Positions 33,193 to 42,477 are shown, counted from the stretch's first letter. The stretch: DNA of 64,000 nt from Paenibacillus silagei (GCF_017874735.1 NZ_JAGGLV010000013.1:124001-188000); one strand, 5' to 3'. The notes: generated by a model not told the origin, from the letters alone. Made by a program: numbers and translations.

Positions 33193-34263
33193 TTAGAAGA
33201 TAGAGAAGGAGTTCATCATCTCGCGGAAGGAATGTGCGTATTGATCGAATCCGAAATGCGTAACCATATGCTGACGGCCCTGATAGCAGATGGCTTCACG
33301 CAGCGCAGTGTTATTCATCAGCTCAAGTCCTTCGTTCACGGCAGCCTCCACATTGCCAAGCGGATAGAATTTGCCGGTAATATTATGGGTGATGAAGGAT
33401 CTGACTCCGTCGGAATCCGTACTGAGTACCGGACAGGAGCAGCAGACAGCCTCAGCTACAGCATATCCGAAGCCTTCTGTGACTGAGCTGGACAGCAGGA
33501 AGCCTCCTGAAGCGGCAATCGATGAATAATAGACAGGCATCATCTGGTTAGGCATGTTCGTGAACACATTCAGCCGGTCATTCAGGCCAAGGGCATGCAG
33601 CTCTTCATTGAATGCCGCCTTCTGGTCATCTGAGGCCAAGCTCGGATCATGGAACATCCAGAGATGAAGGTTAGGCCTCTGTTTGCGGATATGATAGGCA
33701 ATCTTCAGGTACTCGCTCCAGTTCTTGTTGGGCTCCAGCCGCCCTACCCAGGCGATAACAGGATCAACGGGCGCTTCGGCTGGGATATAGCGGAATCCTT
33801 GTACATCCACGAGGTTCGGAATAACATAGCGCTGTAGCCAGGGGCAGATCTCGATAAACAGCTCCAGTAAATGATCGGTGGGGGGAATCAGTACGGCATT
33901 GCAGAAGGCTTGGAGATAAGGCACGGACTCTATAATCACGTTACGTGCTTCGCTTCGTGTTCCCAGACCCTGGGACTCGTAGATCAGGATGCCGCCATAC
34001 CCCAGCCGGCGCAGGCGTTCGAGCAGCAGATAATCGGAGGTTACGATAATGGCGTCATAATGATGGGTATTCAGTACCGTTCTGATCTCTTCATCCTGGT
34101 TCGTGACAAATACCGGGAAGCTTACACTATTGTGGGTGCCGGACCCCGGCATGAGATAGAGCACATGGCATTCGATGCCGTTCTTCTGAAGGCTCTCACA
34201 CCGCAGTCTGTTCAGGGTCTCAACCCCGCCGCTCGGTACATAAAACGTAAATAGAATTCTCAA
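33193..34263 (-). CDS. GT4-type glycosyltransferase, convergent to the glycan operon
   Basis: 356 residues. ILFTFYVPSGGVETLNRLR is the N-terminal GT-B loop. VIAWVGRLEPNKNWSEYL opens the donor domain, and SSSVTEGFGYAVAEAVCCSCPVLSTD contains the E-x7-E-type donor motif. It ends with HFGFDQYAHSFREMM. An AGGAGGGG site precedes the ATG. It is transcribed towards the operon and shares its terminator region. The role in the same surface glycan is inferred only from position. Confidence 0.87.
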   Translation of the reverse strand: MRILFTFYVPSGGVETLNRLRCESLQKNGIECHVLYLMPGSGTHNSVSFPVFVTNQDEEIRTVLNTHHYDAIIVTSDYLLLERLRRLGYGGILIYESQGLGTRSEARNVIIESVPYLQAFCNAVLIPPTDHLLELFIEICPWLQRYVIPNLVDVQGFRYIPAEAPVDPVIAWVGRLEPNKNWSEYLKIAYHIRKQRPNLHLWMFHDPSLASDDQKAAFNEELHALGLNDRLNVFTNMPNQMMPVYYSSIAASGGFLLSSSVTEGFGYAVAEAVCCSCPVLSTDSDGVRSFITHNITGKFYPLGNVEAAVNEGLELMNNTALREAICYQGRQHMVTHFGFDQYAHSFREMMNSFSIF

Positions 34264-34452
34264 GCTTACCCCTCCTGATCTGGACTCTCGCGGAGAAACA
34301 CAGTCTGCTGTTATATAAGATACGCCGGAGTTCTCTTACATGTGACTGTGGAGGCGGCTCTGCCAAATCCTTTCTGGATAACCGGACAGCGGAGGAGCCA
34401 TGCTAAGGGTTGTCACACTACACTACATTATTCTGTGATGGGGGATGAAGGA

Positions 34453-35196
34453 ATGTTGCGATCAAAATTAGGCTTGTCCGTGTCTGCAGCCTTGCTGCTC
34501 GGCACCATAAGTATGACCGGCTGCGGTGCCGGCCATTCGGCAGATAGCGGCAATATGCAGACGAAAAGTGTACGGGGGACAGACGGGCGAATCCACGTGA
34601 ACTCCGCACGGGACATGAACCGTGACGATGACTTCGGCAGCATGGAGATGAGCAAGGAATTGGCTGACCGTGTTGCGGCGATGCGGGAAGTCCGTTCGGC
34701 TAACGTTATTATGGTTGGCAGAAGCGCTTATGTCGCTGTAATGCTGGAGGATGCTTCGGGCAAGGTCCACACCCGGAGTACCACCCGTGAGAAAGCTACC
34801 GGAAGAGGAACTGCTGCGGGGGTGCCGGGAATGACGGGAACAGGCGGCTCCATGGCCGGCATTCCGGGAAGTCTGACAGGCACTGGAACCATTGGCGGTA
34901 CAGGTATGGCAGCTCCCGAAGATTATCCGGGGAACGGCAATAACGGGCTGATGTCCAGAAGCAGTATGGGGGAGGATAAAGACATACTTCCCGGGGAGAT
35001 CAAGAACAAAATCGCCGCAGAGGTTAAAAAAGGCAACACATACGTCAGCAATGTCTATGTCTCGGCGAACCCGGATTTCGTGGAACGGGCCGATTATTAT
35101 GCCCGGGAATTCCGTGCCGGACATCCGCTCAGAGGCTTCGCGAATGAATTCCGCATCATGGCGGAACGGATTTTCCCTGCGCGCAGCGGACAGTAA
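34453..35196 (+). CDS. YhcN/YlaJ-family sporulation lipoprotein
   Basis: 247 residues from ATG 34453. The signal peptide LGLSVSAALLLGTISMTGC ends in a lipobox, so the mature protein is lipid-anchored at Cys21. The ADRVAAMREVRSANVIMVGRSAYVAV core is the YhcN/YlaJ (spore lipoprotein) signature. A Gly/Met/Thr-rich low-complexity insert (about residues 125-160) separates it from the second conserved part, KIAAEVKKGNTYVSNVYVSANPDFVERA. Bacillus homologues sit in the inner spore membrane and influence germination or outgrowth. A longer in-frame start at 34342 would bury the signal peptide and is rejected. Confidence 0.88.
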   Translation: MLRSKLGLSVSAALLLGTISMTGCGAGHSADSGNMQTKSVRGTDGRIHVNSARDMNRDDDFGSMEMSKELADRVAAMREVRSANVIMVGRSAYVAVMLEDASGKVHTRSTTREKATGRGTAAGVPGMTGTGGSMAGIPGSLTGTGTIGGTGMAAPEDYPGNGNNGLMSRSSMGEDKDILPGEIKNKIAAEVKKGNTYVSNVYVSANPDFVERADYYAREFRAGHPLRGFANEFRIMAERIFPARSGQ

Positions 35197-35299
35197 GCAG
35201 GCGCTACAGCATAGTGCCTTGAATGAAGATAGTATTCCAGAGGGATATGAGGCTTATTCAAATGACGGCACAGCAGGGCAAAAGTGAATGACGACAGGC

Positions 35300-35355
35300 G
35301 CAAACAATGCAGCCCTCTCACCCGGAAAGCCGGGTAAGAGGGCTGCATTGTTTGC
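35300..35355. terminator. long bidirectional terminator between the lipoprotein gene and nagA
   Basis: A near-perfect 25-bp stem: GCAAACAATGCAGCCCTCT with AGAGGGCTGCATTGTTTGC, and ACCCGG with CCGGGT inside, around loop AAAG. The T run is poor on both sides, but the hairpin is very strong and lies between convergent genes. Confidence 0.85.
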
Positions 35356-35389
35356 GTTTATATGAATACGAAGCTGTGTCTTATCCGGA

Positions 35390-36583
35390 TCAGGCCTCCA
35401 GCTTGCGTCCGCCGATCCATACACAGCGCAGGTTCAGGTCTTGATCCAGCTGCAGAATATCGCCGCGCTTCCCTGCCTCAAGCGTTCCGATAGACCGCTG
35501 CATGCCGAGCGACAGCGCCGGATTAAGGCTGGCAGCCTGTGAGGCTTCCAGCAGGCTGAGACCAACCTCCTGAACCAGATAACGGAACCCGCTAATCATC
35601 GTCAGTGTGCTGCCGGCCAGCGCTTCGGGGTGCTCCTTCAGCGTGGCTATGCCGTCCTTGACGATCACAGGCAGATCACCGATGGCATATTCTCCGTCGC
35701 TGAGTCCGGTTGCTGACATGGCATCTGTGATCAGCAGCAGATTATGATTGTTTTTGAGCCGGGTAATGAGGCTGATGGCTGCCGGATGAACATGGATACC
35801 GTCGGCAATCACCTCAGCTCTGATCCGGGGATCAAACAGGACGGCACCGGCCGTTCCCGGCTTGCGGTGATGCAGCGGTGTCATGGCATTGAACATGTGC
35901 ACCGCATGGTTCAGCCCGGCATCTGCAGCGGTAATCACCTGCTCGAATGTGGCATCTGTGTGGCCGAGCGCAGCCGTAATGCCATGCTTGCGCAGCCACT
36001 GGATAGCTTCCAGGGCAGCTTCACGCTCAGGAGCCAGGGTGACCTGACGGATCATTCCCGGATACTTGTCCTCCCATTCCTCCAGCCATTCTATATTAGC
36101 CGGAACAATGTGCTCAGGATTCTGCGCTCCTGGCCATCTCACGCTGATGAACGGCCCCTCCAGATGTACACCCGCCAGCCTTGCATAAGGCATGCCGCCT
36201 TCACGGGAACGATAAGCATCCACCTCAGCTAACACCTGATCGATGTCTGCCTTGGCAGCCGTCATGGTTGTAGCAAGCATAGAGGTCGTCCCGTGTGAGG
36301 CATGGAACCGTGTGATATCGTCAAGCGCATCTGCATCGCTGTACATGAAGTCATGTCCGGCTCCGCCGTGCACATGCACATCGACGAATCCGGGGATCAG
36401 CAGACCTTGCGGCTCCCGGGTGACTGTCTGCCAGCTCTCATAGGCTGCGGGCAGCCAGGAGGCTTCCCCGGCATATTGAATCAAGCCGTCCGCTACGGCA
36501 ATTACACCCTGCTCGGTGATTCCGTCAGGAGTCAGCACCTTGCCGTACAACAATTCTCCGTGCGCACCGTTTATTTCAGCCAT
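35390..36583 (-). CDS. nagA: N-acetylglucosamine-6-phosphate deacetylase
   Basis: 397 residues. PGFVDVHVHGGAGHDFM (HxH metal site), HLEGPFIS with the metal Glu, ALGHTDATFEQ, HMFNAMTPLHHR and LITDAMSATG with the catalytic Asp are the NagA set. It converts GlcNAc-6-P to GlcN-6-P and acetate. It overlaps nagB by 13 nt on the minus strand, in an RpiR-nagB-nagA operon. It would receive GlcNAc-6-P from the kinase at 47132. Confidence 0.95.
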   Translation of the reverse strand: MAEINGAHGELLYGKVLTPDGITEQGVIAVADGLIQYAGEASWLPAAYESWQTVTREPQGLLIPGFVDVHVHGGAGHDFMYSDADALDDITRFHASHGTTSMLATTMTAAKADIDQVLAEVDAYRSREGGMPYARLAGVHLEGPFISVRWPGAQNPEHIVPANIEWLEEWEDKYPGMIRQVTLAPEREAALEAIQWLRKHGITAALGHTDATFEQVITAADAGLNHAVHMFNAMTPLHHRKPGTAGAVLFDPRIRAEVIADGIHVHPAAISLITRLKNNHNLLLITDAMSATGLSDGEYAIGDLPVIVKDGIATLKEHPEALAGSTLTMISGFRYLVQEVGLSLLEASQAASLNPALSLGMQRSIGTLEAGKRGDILQLDQDLNLRCVWIGGRKLEA

Positions 36584-37299
36584 TTCGCGGCTCCTTCATC
36601 CAGCAGGACGACCACATTTGGGTGGCTCTGCAGCAGCGAGGCGGGACACTGGGTAGTGATTGGGCCCTCCAGCGCATTTTTAACCGCTTCCGCCTTCTCT
36701 TCCCCGCGGACAAGCAGTACAATCTGCTTCGCCTTAAGAATTCCGCCGATGCCCATTGTTACCGCCTGACGCGGCACATCCTCTACACGCTCGAAGAAGC
36801 GGGCGTTGGCTTCCAGGGTCTCTTCCAGCAGATCGACCACATGTGTTCCGCTGCTCAGGCTGGCATCCGGCTCGTTGAAGCCGATATGGCCATTGCTGCC
36901 GATGCCGAGGATCTGCAGATCCACCGGACCGTTATCCTCCAGCAGCTTGTCATACGCACGGCATTCAGCCTCCAGATCCGGGGCATTCCCGTTAGGGACA
37001 TGGGTGCGGGCCAGATCGATATCAATGTGATTGAACAGATGCTCATTCATGAAGCTCCGGTAGCTCTGTGGATGATCCACAGGCAGTCCGACATATTCGT
37101 CCAGATTGTAGGATGATGCCTTGGCGAAGCTGACATTGCCCTTGCGGTGCATCTCCACCAGCTTCTCGTATACCCCGACAGGGGAGCTTCCGGTAGCCAG
37201 TCCCAGAACGGCTCTGGGATTGCTCTGCAGCAGACTGGCGATCAGGTTAGCTCCTGTGGCTGCGAAATCTTCTTCATGCTGAAATTTCAAAATGTTCAT
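36571..37299 (-). CDS. nagB: glucosamine-6-phosphate deaminase
   Basis: 242 residues. LGLATGSSPVGVYEKLV (phosphate loop), YNLDEYVGLP (catalytic Asp), LGIGSNGHIGFNEPDASL (His and Glu of the active site) and VTMGIGGILKAKQIVLL are diagnostic. It produces fructose-6-P and ammonia from GlcN-6-P. The start overlaps the upstream regulator stop (TAATG), indicating coupling. It is shorter than the E. coli enzyme (266), as in other Firmicutes that lack the C-terminal allosteric part. Confidence 0.95.
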   Translation of the reverse strand: MNILKFQHEEDFAATGANLIASLLQSNPRAVLGLATGSSPVGVYEKLVEMHRKGNVSFAKASSYNLDEYVGLPVDHPQSYRSFMNEHLFNHIDIDLARTHVPNGNAPDLEAECRAYDKLLEDNGPVDLQILGIGSNGHIGFNEPDASLSSGTHVVDLLEETLEANARFFERVEDVPRQAVTMGIGGILKAKQIVLLVRGEEKAEAVKNALEGPITTQCPASLLQSHPNVVVLLDEGAAKWLK

Positions 37300-38177
37300 T
37301 AGATTTGACCTCCCCGTTTATGACGGTAATGTTGGACGTTCAGATAAGATTGCTCCAGCTTGGGGATGAAATCTCCAAACCGGGTACTGACCATGCCGGT
37401 GAAAAGAATATCGATAATGTGCAGCTGTGCGATCCGTGAGGCCATATCACCGCGCCGCATGCCCTGCTCAAGAGACGAGGAGAACAGCGGAATATCAGCG
37501 AGTGTAGCGAGAGTACTGCTTCCGTATGAGGTTAACGACACCGTGGCTGCGCCGCTTGCGGCCGCACAGGTTAAGGCATCCACCGTCTCCGGGGTCTCTC
37601 CTGAATAAGAGACTGCGAAGGCTACATCGCCGGAAGAGAGTGAGGAAGCGGAAGTAATCTGCATATGGGAATCGGCAAAAGCGGTACAGTTCACACCGAT
37701 ACGGATCAGCTTCTGATAGAAATCCTGGGCTACGATGGATGAGGTTGCCATCCCGTACAGATCAACCCGCTGCGCCCGGCACAGCAGATCAATGACCTGC
37801 TGCAGCCGGCTCAGATCCAGCAGCGAGGTGGTATCCCGGATCGAGGCCAGGTGGTTGGCCTGCATGGCCTCTACAATGAATTGCAGCGGATTGCCGGCCA
37901 CGATGTCCTGATAAGAGGAACTGCCGGTCTCCGGCGAGCCATCGCTATGCGCCAGCTCAGCCGCCAGCTTGAGCTTGAAATCGGGATACCCCTTGAAGTG
38001 CAGCGCTTTGCAGAACCGCGTAATCGTCGCTGTGCTGATGCCGCATTCCTCCGCCAGCTCGGTGATGCCCATATGGACAATCTCCCCGGGCGAGGCCAGA
38101 ATACGCTCAGCCAGCTTGCGTTCCATTTGCGACAGCTTGGGCTTGTCATGCTCCAGAGCATGCAGAATGGGAGACAA
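37299..38177 (-). CDS. RpiR/MurR-family transcriptional regulator
   Basis: 292 residues, TTG start with AAGAAGGTG upstream. An N-terminal HTH (ELAEECGISTATITRFCKALHFKGYPDFK) is the RpiR signature; a C-terminal SIS domain (LYGMATSSIVAQDFYQKLIRIG; VAFAVSYSGETPETVDAL) binds a sugar phosphate. It is first in the operon with nagB-nagA, so it probably responds to GlcNAc-6-P or GlcN-6-P and controls this operon. Many Firmicutes use GntR-type NagR instead, so regulator type is a small point of interest. Confidence 0.92.
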   Translation of the reverse strand: MSPILHALEHDKPKLSQMERKLAERILASPGEIVHMGITELAEECGISTATITRFCKALHFKGYPDFKLKLAAELAHSDGSPETGSSSYQDIVAGNPLQFIVEAMQANHLASIRDTTSLLDLSRLQQVIDLLCRAQRVDLYGMATSSIVAQDFYQKLIRIGVNCTAFADSHMQITSASSLSSGDVAFAVSYSGETPETVDALTCAAASGAATVSLTSYGSSTLATLADIPLFSSSLEQGMRRGDMASRIAQLHIIDILFTGMVSTRFGDFIPKLEQSYLNVQHYRHKRGGQI

Positions 38178-38448
38178 GCGTTCACCTTCTTTTCTATAGA
38201 TTCAGATTCATGTAGCTTTCTCTACTAATAAGATGTACATGTAGAATGAATACTTAATCTGGCCGAATGCACCGCTTTCTGAAATTATTTTACACAATAC
38301 ATATGTTTATTAAGAAAATTATTTTCATACTCAGGATAAAACAAATTGCGGAAGGTTGCAATAGGCAGTTTGGTTTAAGGCTGATCTGGGGCTGAATTAA
38401 GGGGGAGGGAGGTGGATTTTGGATAAAGTATGTATATAATTGCGGCCC

Positions 38449-38704
38449 AAATGTATGTGGAAAACAACATACATTGTGCTAACGCGTAGGCACATGGGCC
38501 AAATGCGAATGTATGTGGAAAACAGCATACATTGTGCTGACGCGTAGGCACATAGGCCAAATGTATGTCGAAAACAACATACATTGTGCTGACGCGTAGA
38601 CACATGGGCCAAATGTATGTGGAAAACAACATACATTGTGCTGACGCGCAGGCACATGGGCCAAATGTATGTGGAAAACAACATACATTGTGCTGACGCG
38701 CAGG
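38449..38704. repeat. 52-bp tandem repeat, five copies, each with a hairpin
   Basis: Copies start at 38449, 38501 (58 bp with a 6-bp insertion), 38559, 38611 and 38663 (partial). Each holds AATGTATGT and ACATACATT around GGAAAACA, a 9-bp perfect inverted repeat, followed by TTGTGCTGACGCGTAGGCAC. Repeat and intervening parts are equally conserved, so this is not a CRISPR array. No coding frame with a ribosome site is seen. The surrounding 38178-38835 region holds no gene. Confidence 0.93.
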
Positions 38705-38835
38705 TAATCCTATATGGTCCTTTTCTGCACTTGCACGCTCAGCGATTAGTGTTTGACACGGCATTCAACTTCTGTTGATTCTTTAATCTGAACTTGTAAA
38801 TATTCCTTACAAGTTCGGATTAGGGCAGAGATACA

Positions 38836-38885
38836 AAAAGCTGCAATCTGCGTGTTTGAAGGCACACGCACAGATTGCAGCTTTT
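38836..38885 (-). terminator. terminator of the iron uptake operon
   Basis: AAAAGCTGCAATCTG (from 38836) pairs with CAGATTGCAGCTTTT (to 38885), with an inner CGTGT/ACACG pair. The A run on the plus strand gives T's on the minus strand. Confidence 0.9.
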
Positions 38886-38900
38886 ATATTATTAGTATGT

Positions 38901-40718
38901 TTATTTAGTGATCCCGTTGGCAGCCTTTGTCTTGTTGACTCTACGTCTGCTGCGCAGCAGCTCCCAGAGGATGAAGACGAGGACAAGCAGCTGCGGGATG
39001 GTGGTCTCCCAGGTCGGATACATGCCAAGCCAGCCGATGGAAGGCAGACTGTGGCCGTTATGGGCGGGCAGCTTGCCGGCGATCTGCAAGGCGTGAAGGC
39101 TCTCCCCGAGGAAGCGGAACACCAGATAGTAGATCAGCACTGTAGCAGCGCGGAAGAAGGCGGCAACCGGCAATCTGGCGCTCAGTGCAATCATGGCATA
39201 GCCGAGGATAATCAGGATCACAAGGGCACTGCCAATCCCGAGCAGCAGTTGAGAGGTATCAATGGCCGGTGCCATTCCTGCGTAGAAAATCGTAGTCTCG
39301 GCCCCTTCGCGCAAAATGGCCAGCGCAGCGATGAAGAACAGGTACCACAGATTGCCTTTGGCCAGAGCGCCCTGCATCTGGCGGTCCACATATTTATTCC
39401 AGGCTGCCGTGCTGGATTTCCCATGCAGCCAGCGGCCGACGGTGAGCATCATGACCACAGCGACGAGGCCGGTGATGCCTTCGATCAGCTCGCGTGCGCC
39501 GCCGGAGGCGGCTTGGGAGAGGGAATAGGTCAGCAATACGGCGAGGCCGATGCTTGCAGCCAGACCTGCCGCTGCGCCGGACCAGACCCAGCGGCGGGCC
39601 GCCGGTACTGCTTCACGGCGCAGATAGGCAAGCAGGGCGGCGAGTACAAGAATCGCCTCCAGCCCCTCGCGCAGCAGAATGAGTGCCGCATCCCATGCGG
39701 TATAAGTCTGTTCCCCGGCCAGCGGCGTCAGCTCAGAGAGCATTGTGTCCATAAGCGATAGCGCTTGGTCCAGCTTCGGAGGGCTGGAGAGCAGATAACC
39801 GGTGACGGCGGTGCTCGTGTTCTCGATGCTGGCATAGACCTTGGGTGAGGCCAGCTGGACCTGGCCTTCGGCCGAAGGCCAGGCAGCGATGAACTGTTCC
39901 ATTATATCTGCAGCTGCTGCGCTGTCGCTGGCCTGGGCAGAGGCGGAAGCTTGCTTCAGATAGCTGATCAGCCCTTCAATGGAAGCCGGCTCCGCTGGCG
40001 CGCCACCGGTATCGACGGCTTTGCCTTCGCTGTAGCCGGACAGCAGCGTCACCAGCGCTTCCGCTTCCGCCTGCGCGGCCTCTCCGCGGACCGGCTCTGC
40101 CTGCAGCGCAATGCGCAGCAGGCTCATCTTCGTCTCCAGCAAGCCGTAGACGGCGGGATTGTCCGCCCGGATGCCTCGTTCCACTGGCGTCCAGCCGTTC
40201 ACCACGGCGCGGTAGGCTTCCGCCGCCGCGGCCCAGTCGGCGCTGCGCGCCGCATCCCGCGTGCGCTCTGCCGCGGGCAGCAGCTTCGCCGCCGCTGCGC
40301 GTCCGGCGGCGCCCGTGTCACCGCCGCCTTCGCCTGCGGCGGCGGTGACGAACGCGTCCACGCTGCGGGCGAGCGTGGACAGGGCCGCCTTGGCGGGCGC
40401 TCCGCCGCCGCCCGCCAAGGCTTCCGCCGCGGCGGCCAGCGCGGCGTCCACCTCAGCAGCCGGACCGGCGAGTGCCGGGTCCGGCTTGCTCCCGTTCGCG
40501 CTGCGCCACAGCGCCGCGAACGATTCAACATCGGCCGCCGCCGCCTCCCAGCGGCTCTGGCCGGCCTCGACCAGCGCGCTGCCTACAGGCGGCAGCAGCT
40601 CATCCAGCGGCGCGCCTGACGCAGAAGCCGGCGCGCCGGGGAGCAGCACAAGCAGGCAGAGGAGCAGCAGCGCTGCCCTGATCGGCCGCCATGGACTCTG
40701 TGTAACCGTGATCATCAT
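38901..40718 (-). CDS. efeU: FTR1-family iron permease (EfeU-like) with long extracytoplasmic N-terminal domain
   Basis: About 605 residues. A signal peptide (AALLLLCLLVLLPGAPASA) leads to an Ala-rich, very GC-rich N-terminal domain of about 300 residues that lies outside the membrane. The C-terminal half has seven hydrophobic segments and the two FTR1 iron motifs, LREGLEAILVL and REGAETTIFYAG (R-E-G-x-E). The family moves ferric iron delivered by EfeO/EfeB. ATG 40718 is chosen because AAGGGA lies 9 nt upstream; TTG/ATG codons just before lack spacing. It is the third gene of the Fur-controlled operon but is separated from efeB by 400 bases of repeats. It is more than twice as long as E. coli EfeU (about 276). 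Confidence 0.88.
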   Translation of the reverse strand: MMITVTQSPWRPIRAALLLLCLLVLLPGAPASASGAPLDELLPPVGSALVEAGQSRWEAAAADVESFAALWRSANGSKPDPALAGPAAEVDAALAAAAEALAGGGGAPAKAALSTLARSVDAFVTAAAGEGGGDTGAAGRAAAAKLLPAAERTRDAARSADWAAAAEAYRAVVNGWTPVERGIRADNPAVYGLLETKMSLLRIALQAEPVRGEAAQAEAEALVTLLSGYSEGKAVDTGGAPAEPASIEGLISYLKQASASAQASDSAAAADIMEQFIAAWPSAEGQVQLASPKVYASIENTSTAVTGYLLSSPPKLDQALSLMDTMLSELTPLAGEQTYTAWDAALILLREGLEAILVLAALLAYLRREAVPAARRWVWSGAAAGLAASIGLAVLLTYSLSQAASGGARELIEGITGLVAVVMMLTVGRWLHGKSSTAAWNKYVDRQMQGALAKGNLWYLFFIAALAILREGAETTIFYAGMAPAIDTSQLLLGIGSALVILIILGYAMIALSARLPVAAFFRAATVLIYYLVFRFLGESLHALQIAGKLPAHNGHSLPSIGWLGMYPTWETTIPQLLVLVFILWELLRSRRRVNKTKAANGITK

Positions 40719-40760
40719 CGGGATCATTCCCTTCAAGTTTAGCGAGGAGGGGTCACTTGC

Positions 40761-40892
40761 AACGGACTCAGCTGCGCTTATTTTAGTAATATTAACGTTT
40801 CTGCAAGTTAAACGGACTCAGTGGAGCTTATGTACAAATAATTGGGAGGAAAACGCCCGCTGTAGCGGAAATAAGCGCCGTGCAGTCCGTTG
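40761..40892. repeat. dispersed AACGGACT element, two direct and one inverted copy
   Basis: AACGGACTCAGCTGCGCTTA (40761) and AACGGACTCAGTGGAGCTTA (40811) are direct copies. ATAAGCGCCGTGCAGTCCGTT (40871-40891) is an inverted copy. The pairing could fold into a stem-loop. It lies between efeB and efeU within an operon. Confidence 0.7.
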
Positions 40893-40965
40893 GAGTAGCT
40901 GAATATGCTCGAAAAGAGAAAATAAAGGCCTCTCAGTCCATAACGATCAGCTACCTGTCCGTCCT

Positions 40966-41056
40966 CTCCGGTCCCCGAATCGCCGCAGCTCCGGTCCCCG
41001 AATCGCCGCAGCTCCGGTCCCCGAATCGCCGCAGCTCCGGTCCCCGAATCGCCGTT
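40966..41056. repeat. 23-bp tandem repeat, about 3.9 copies
   Basis: Unit CTCCGGTCCCCGAATCGCCG plus CAG at 40966, 40989, 41012 and 41035, almost perfect. It is noncoding and lies between efeB and efeU. Confidence 0.95.
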
Positions 41057-41123
41057 GCGCTTTCGGCCTCGCAATCCCCATAGCTCCTGCTTCCTCAGCG
41101 TCACCGGTCACAGCCTAGGCATT

Positions 41124-42473
41124 TCATCCCTCGAGCAGCAGCTCCCCGATATATCCGCCTTCCCGTACACCCGGGAAGCAGGCGAAGACGGCGCTGCCGG
41201 TGTGAACCATGTATTCATTCAGCCGGTCATTCTTCGCAAGGCGCTGCTGGATGCTGACGAACTGCTTCATCAGATCCTTTTGGAAGCTGATGAACACCAG
41301 ACCGGCATCAAGCTGTCCGGTCTTGAGATCCATGCCGCTGGAATAGGAGTAGGAGCGGCGCAGAATCTTGACCGAGCCGTCCCCATGAGCGAGGGCGGAA
41401 TGGGAATCCGGCGGAATGACGGGCTTGCCGCTGGCATCGGCTGCTGCCAGATTCAGCTCGGCGAATTCATCTCCGGCTCCAATCGGTGCACCGCTCTGCC
41501 GGTGCCGCCCGAAGGTGGCTTCCTGATCGCTCAGCGAGGAGCGGTCCCAGACCTCAATACGGAACCGTACGCGGCGCACCGCAAGATAGGTGCCCCCGTT
41601 CATCCAGGCCGGGCCATCGGCGCTGCCGCTCCAGACGATATTTCGCATCTGCGTCTCATCGGTGACGTCCGGATTCCCCGTGCCGTCCTTGAAGCCAAGC
41701 AGATTACGCGGGGTGCCGCCTGACGGATCGGCGCTGCCGCTGCGCTGGAAGCCTTCCTGGGTCCAGCGCAGCACCGCCGTACCCCTGGCGATACGGGCGA
41801 GATTGCGGATGGCATGGAACGCCACCTGCATATCGTCCGCGCAGGCCTGCACACAGAGATCGCCGCCGCACCACTGCGGCTCCAGGCTGTCTCCTGGGAA
41901 TGCCGGGAGCTCGGTGAAGGAGGCGGGCCGTTTGCCGGAGAGGCCGAAGCGGCTGTCGAACAGGGCCGGACCTGCCCCGAAGGTAAGCGTGCACCCCGAA
42001 GGGGTGAGGCCGTCCGCCTCGCCGGTGTCAGTAGGCGGGAGATTGGGCTTGTCGTTCGCCGTGCCGATCATCGTACCCGAGGTCAGGGCAGCAGCGGCGG
42101 CAGTCCAGTCCTCCAGCAGTTTTTTCAGATCACTGACCTTGGTAGTCGTCACATCAAATGAAGCGAAGCACAGAAAATTCTGCGCAGGGGTAAGAATCCC
42201 CGCCTGATGCTTGCCGTAGAAGGGGATCGTATCCGCCTGCTCTTCATTCTGCCCGGAGGCTGCAGCGGCCGGGACTGCCCTTCCCGCTGCCTGGCGTGCC
42301 GCCATAATACCGCCCACACCGCCTCCGCCGAGCAGCAGCCCCAGACCCGAGGCACCGGTCAGCCGCAGCATATCGCGGCGGCTGAATTTGGTGTTGAACA
42401 GTTTGGTCTCCGGCACAGGAATCCCGTGATCCGCGTCAGCCTTATTCCGGGAATTCTTATCTTTCTTGTTCAT
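41124..42473 (-). CDS. efeB: Tat-exported heme peroxidase, EfeB / DyP-type
   Basis: 449 residues. A twin-arginine signal (FSRRDMLRLTGASGLGLLLG, residues about 31-50) indicates folded export. The mature part has the DyP signature GFKDGTGNP (GxxDG distal Asp) near residue 265, and HGDGSVKILRRSYSYSSG and LVFISFQKDLMKQF of EfeB-like deferrochelatases. It probably oxidises ferrous iron or takes iron from heme at the outer face. It starts 4 nt after the lipoprotein gene, so the two are coupled. Confidence 0.92.
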   Translation of the reverse strand: MNKKDKNSRNKADADHGIPVPETKLFNTKFSRRDMLRLTGASGLGLLLGGGGVGGIMAARQAAGRAVPAAAASGQNEEQADTIPFYGKHQAGILTPAQNFLCFASFDVTTTKVSDLKKLLEDWTAAAAALTSGTMIGTANDKPNLPPTDTGEADGLTPSGCTLTFGAGPALFDSRFGLSGKRPASFTELPAFPGDSLEPQWCGGDLCVQACADDMQVAFHAIRNLARIARGTAVLRWTQEGFQRSGSADPSGGTPRNLLGFKDGTGNPDVTDETQMRNIVWSGSADGPAWMNGGTYLAVRRVRFRIEVWDRSSLSDQEATFGRHRQSGAPIGAGDEFAELNLAAADASGKPVIPPDSHSALAHGDGSVKILRRSYSYSSGMDLKTGQLDAGLVFISFQKDLMKQFVSIQQRLAKNDRLNEYMVHTGSAVFACFPGVREGGYIGELLLEG

Positions 42474-42477
42474 ATCG

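Noticed and set aside
38449..38704. CRISPR-like array with palindromic repeats
   Set aside because: Spacer-equivalent parts are as conserved as the repeats, unit length is constant at 52 bp and no cas genes are nearby.
38375..38764. Repetitive frames on the minus strand across the 52-bp repeats
   Set aside because: Frames stay open only because the repeat lacks stops; no ribosome site and no known protein pattern.
39951..40619. 222-residue plus-strand frame opposite efeU
   Set aside because: Shadow of the GC-rich Ala-coding part of efeU; no start signal or known family.
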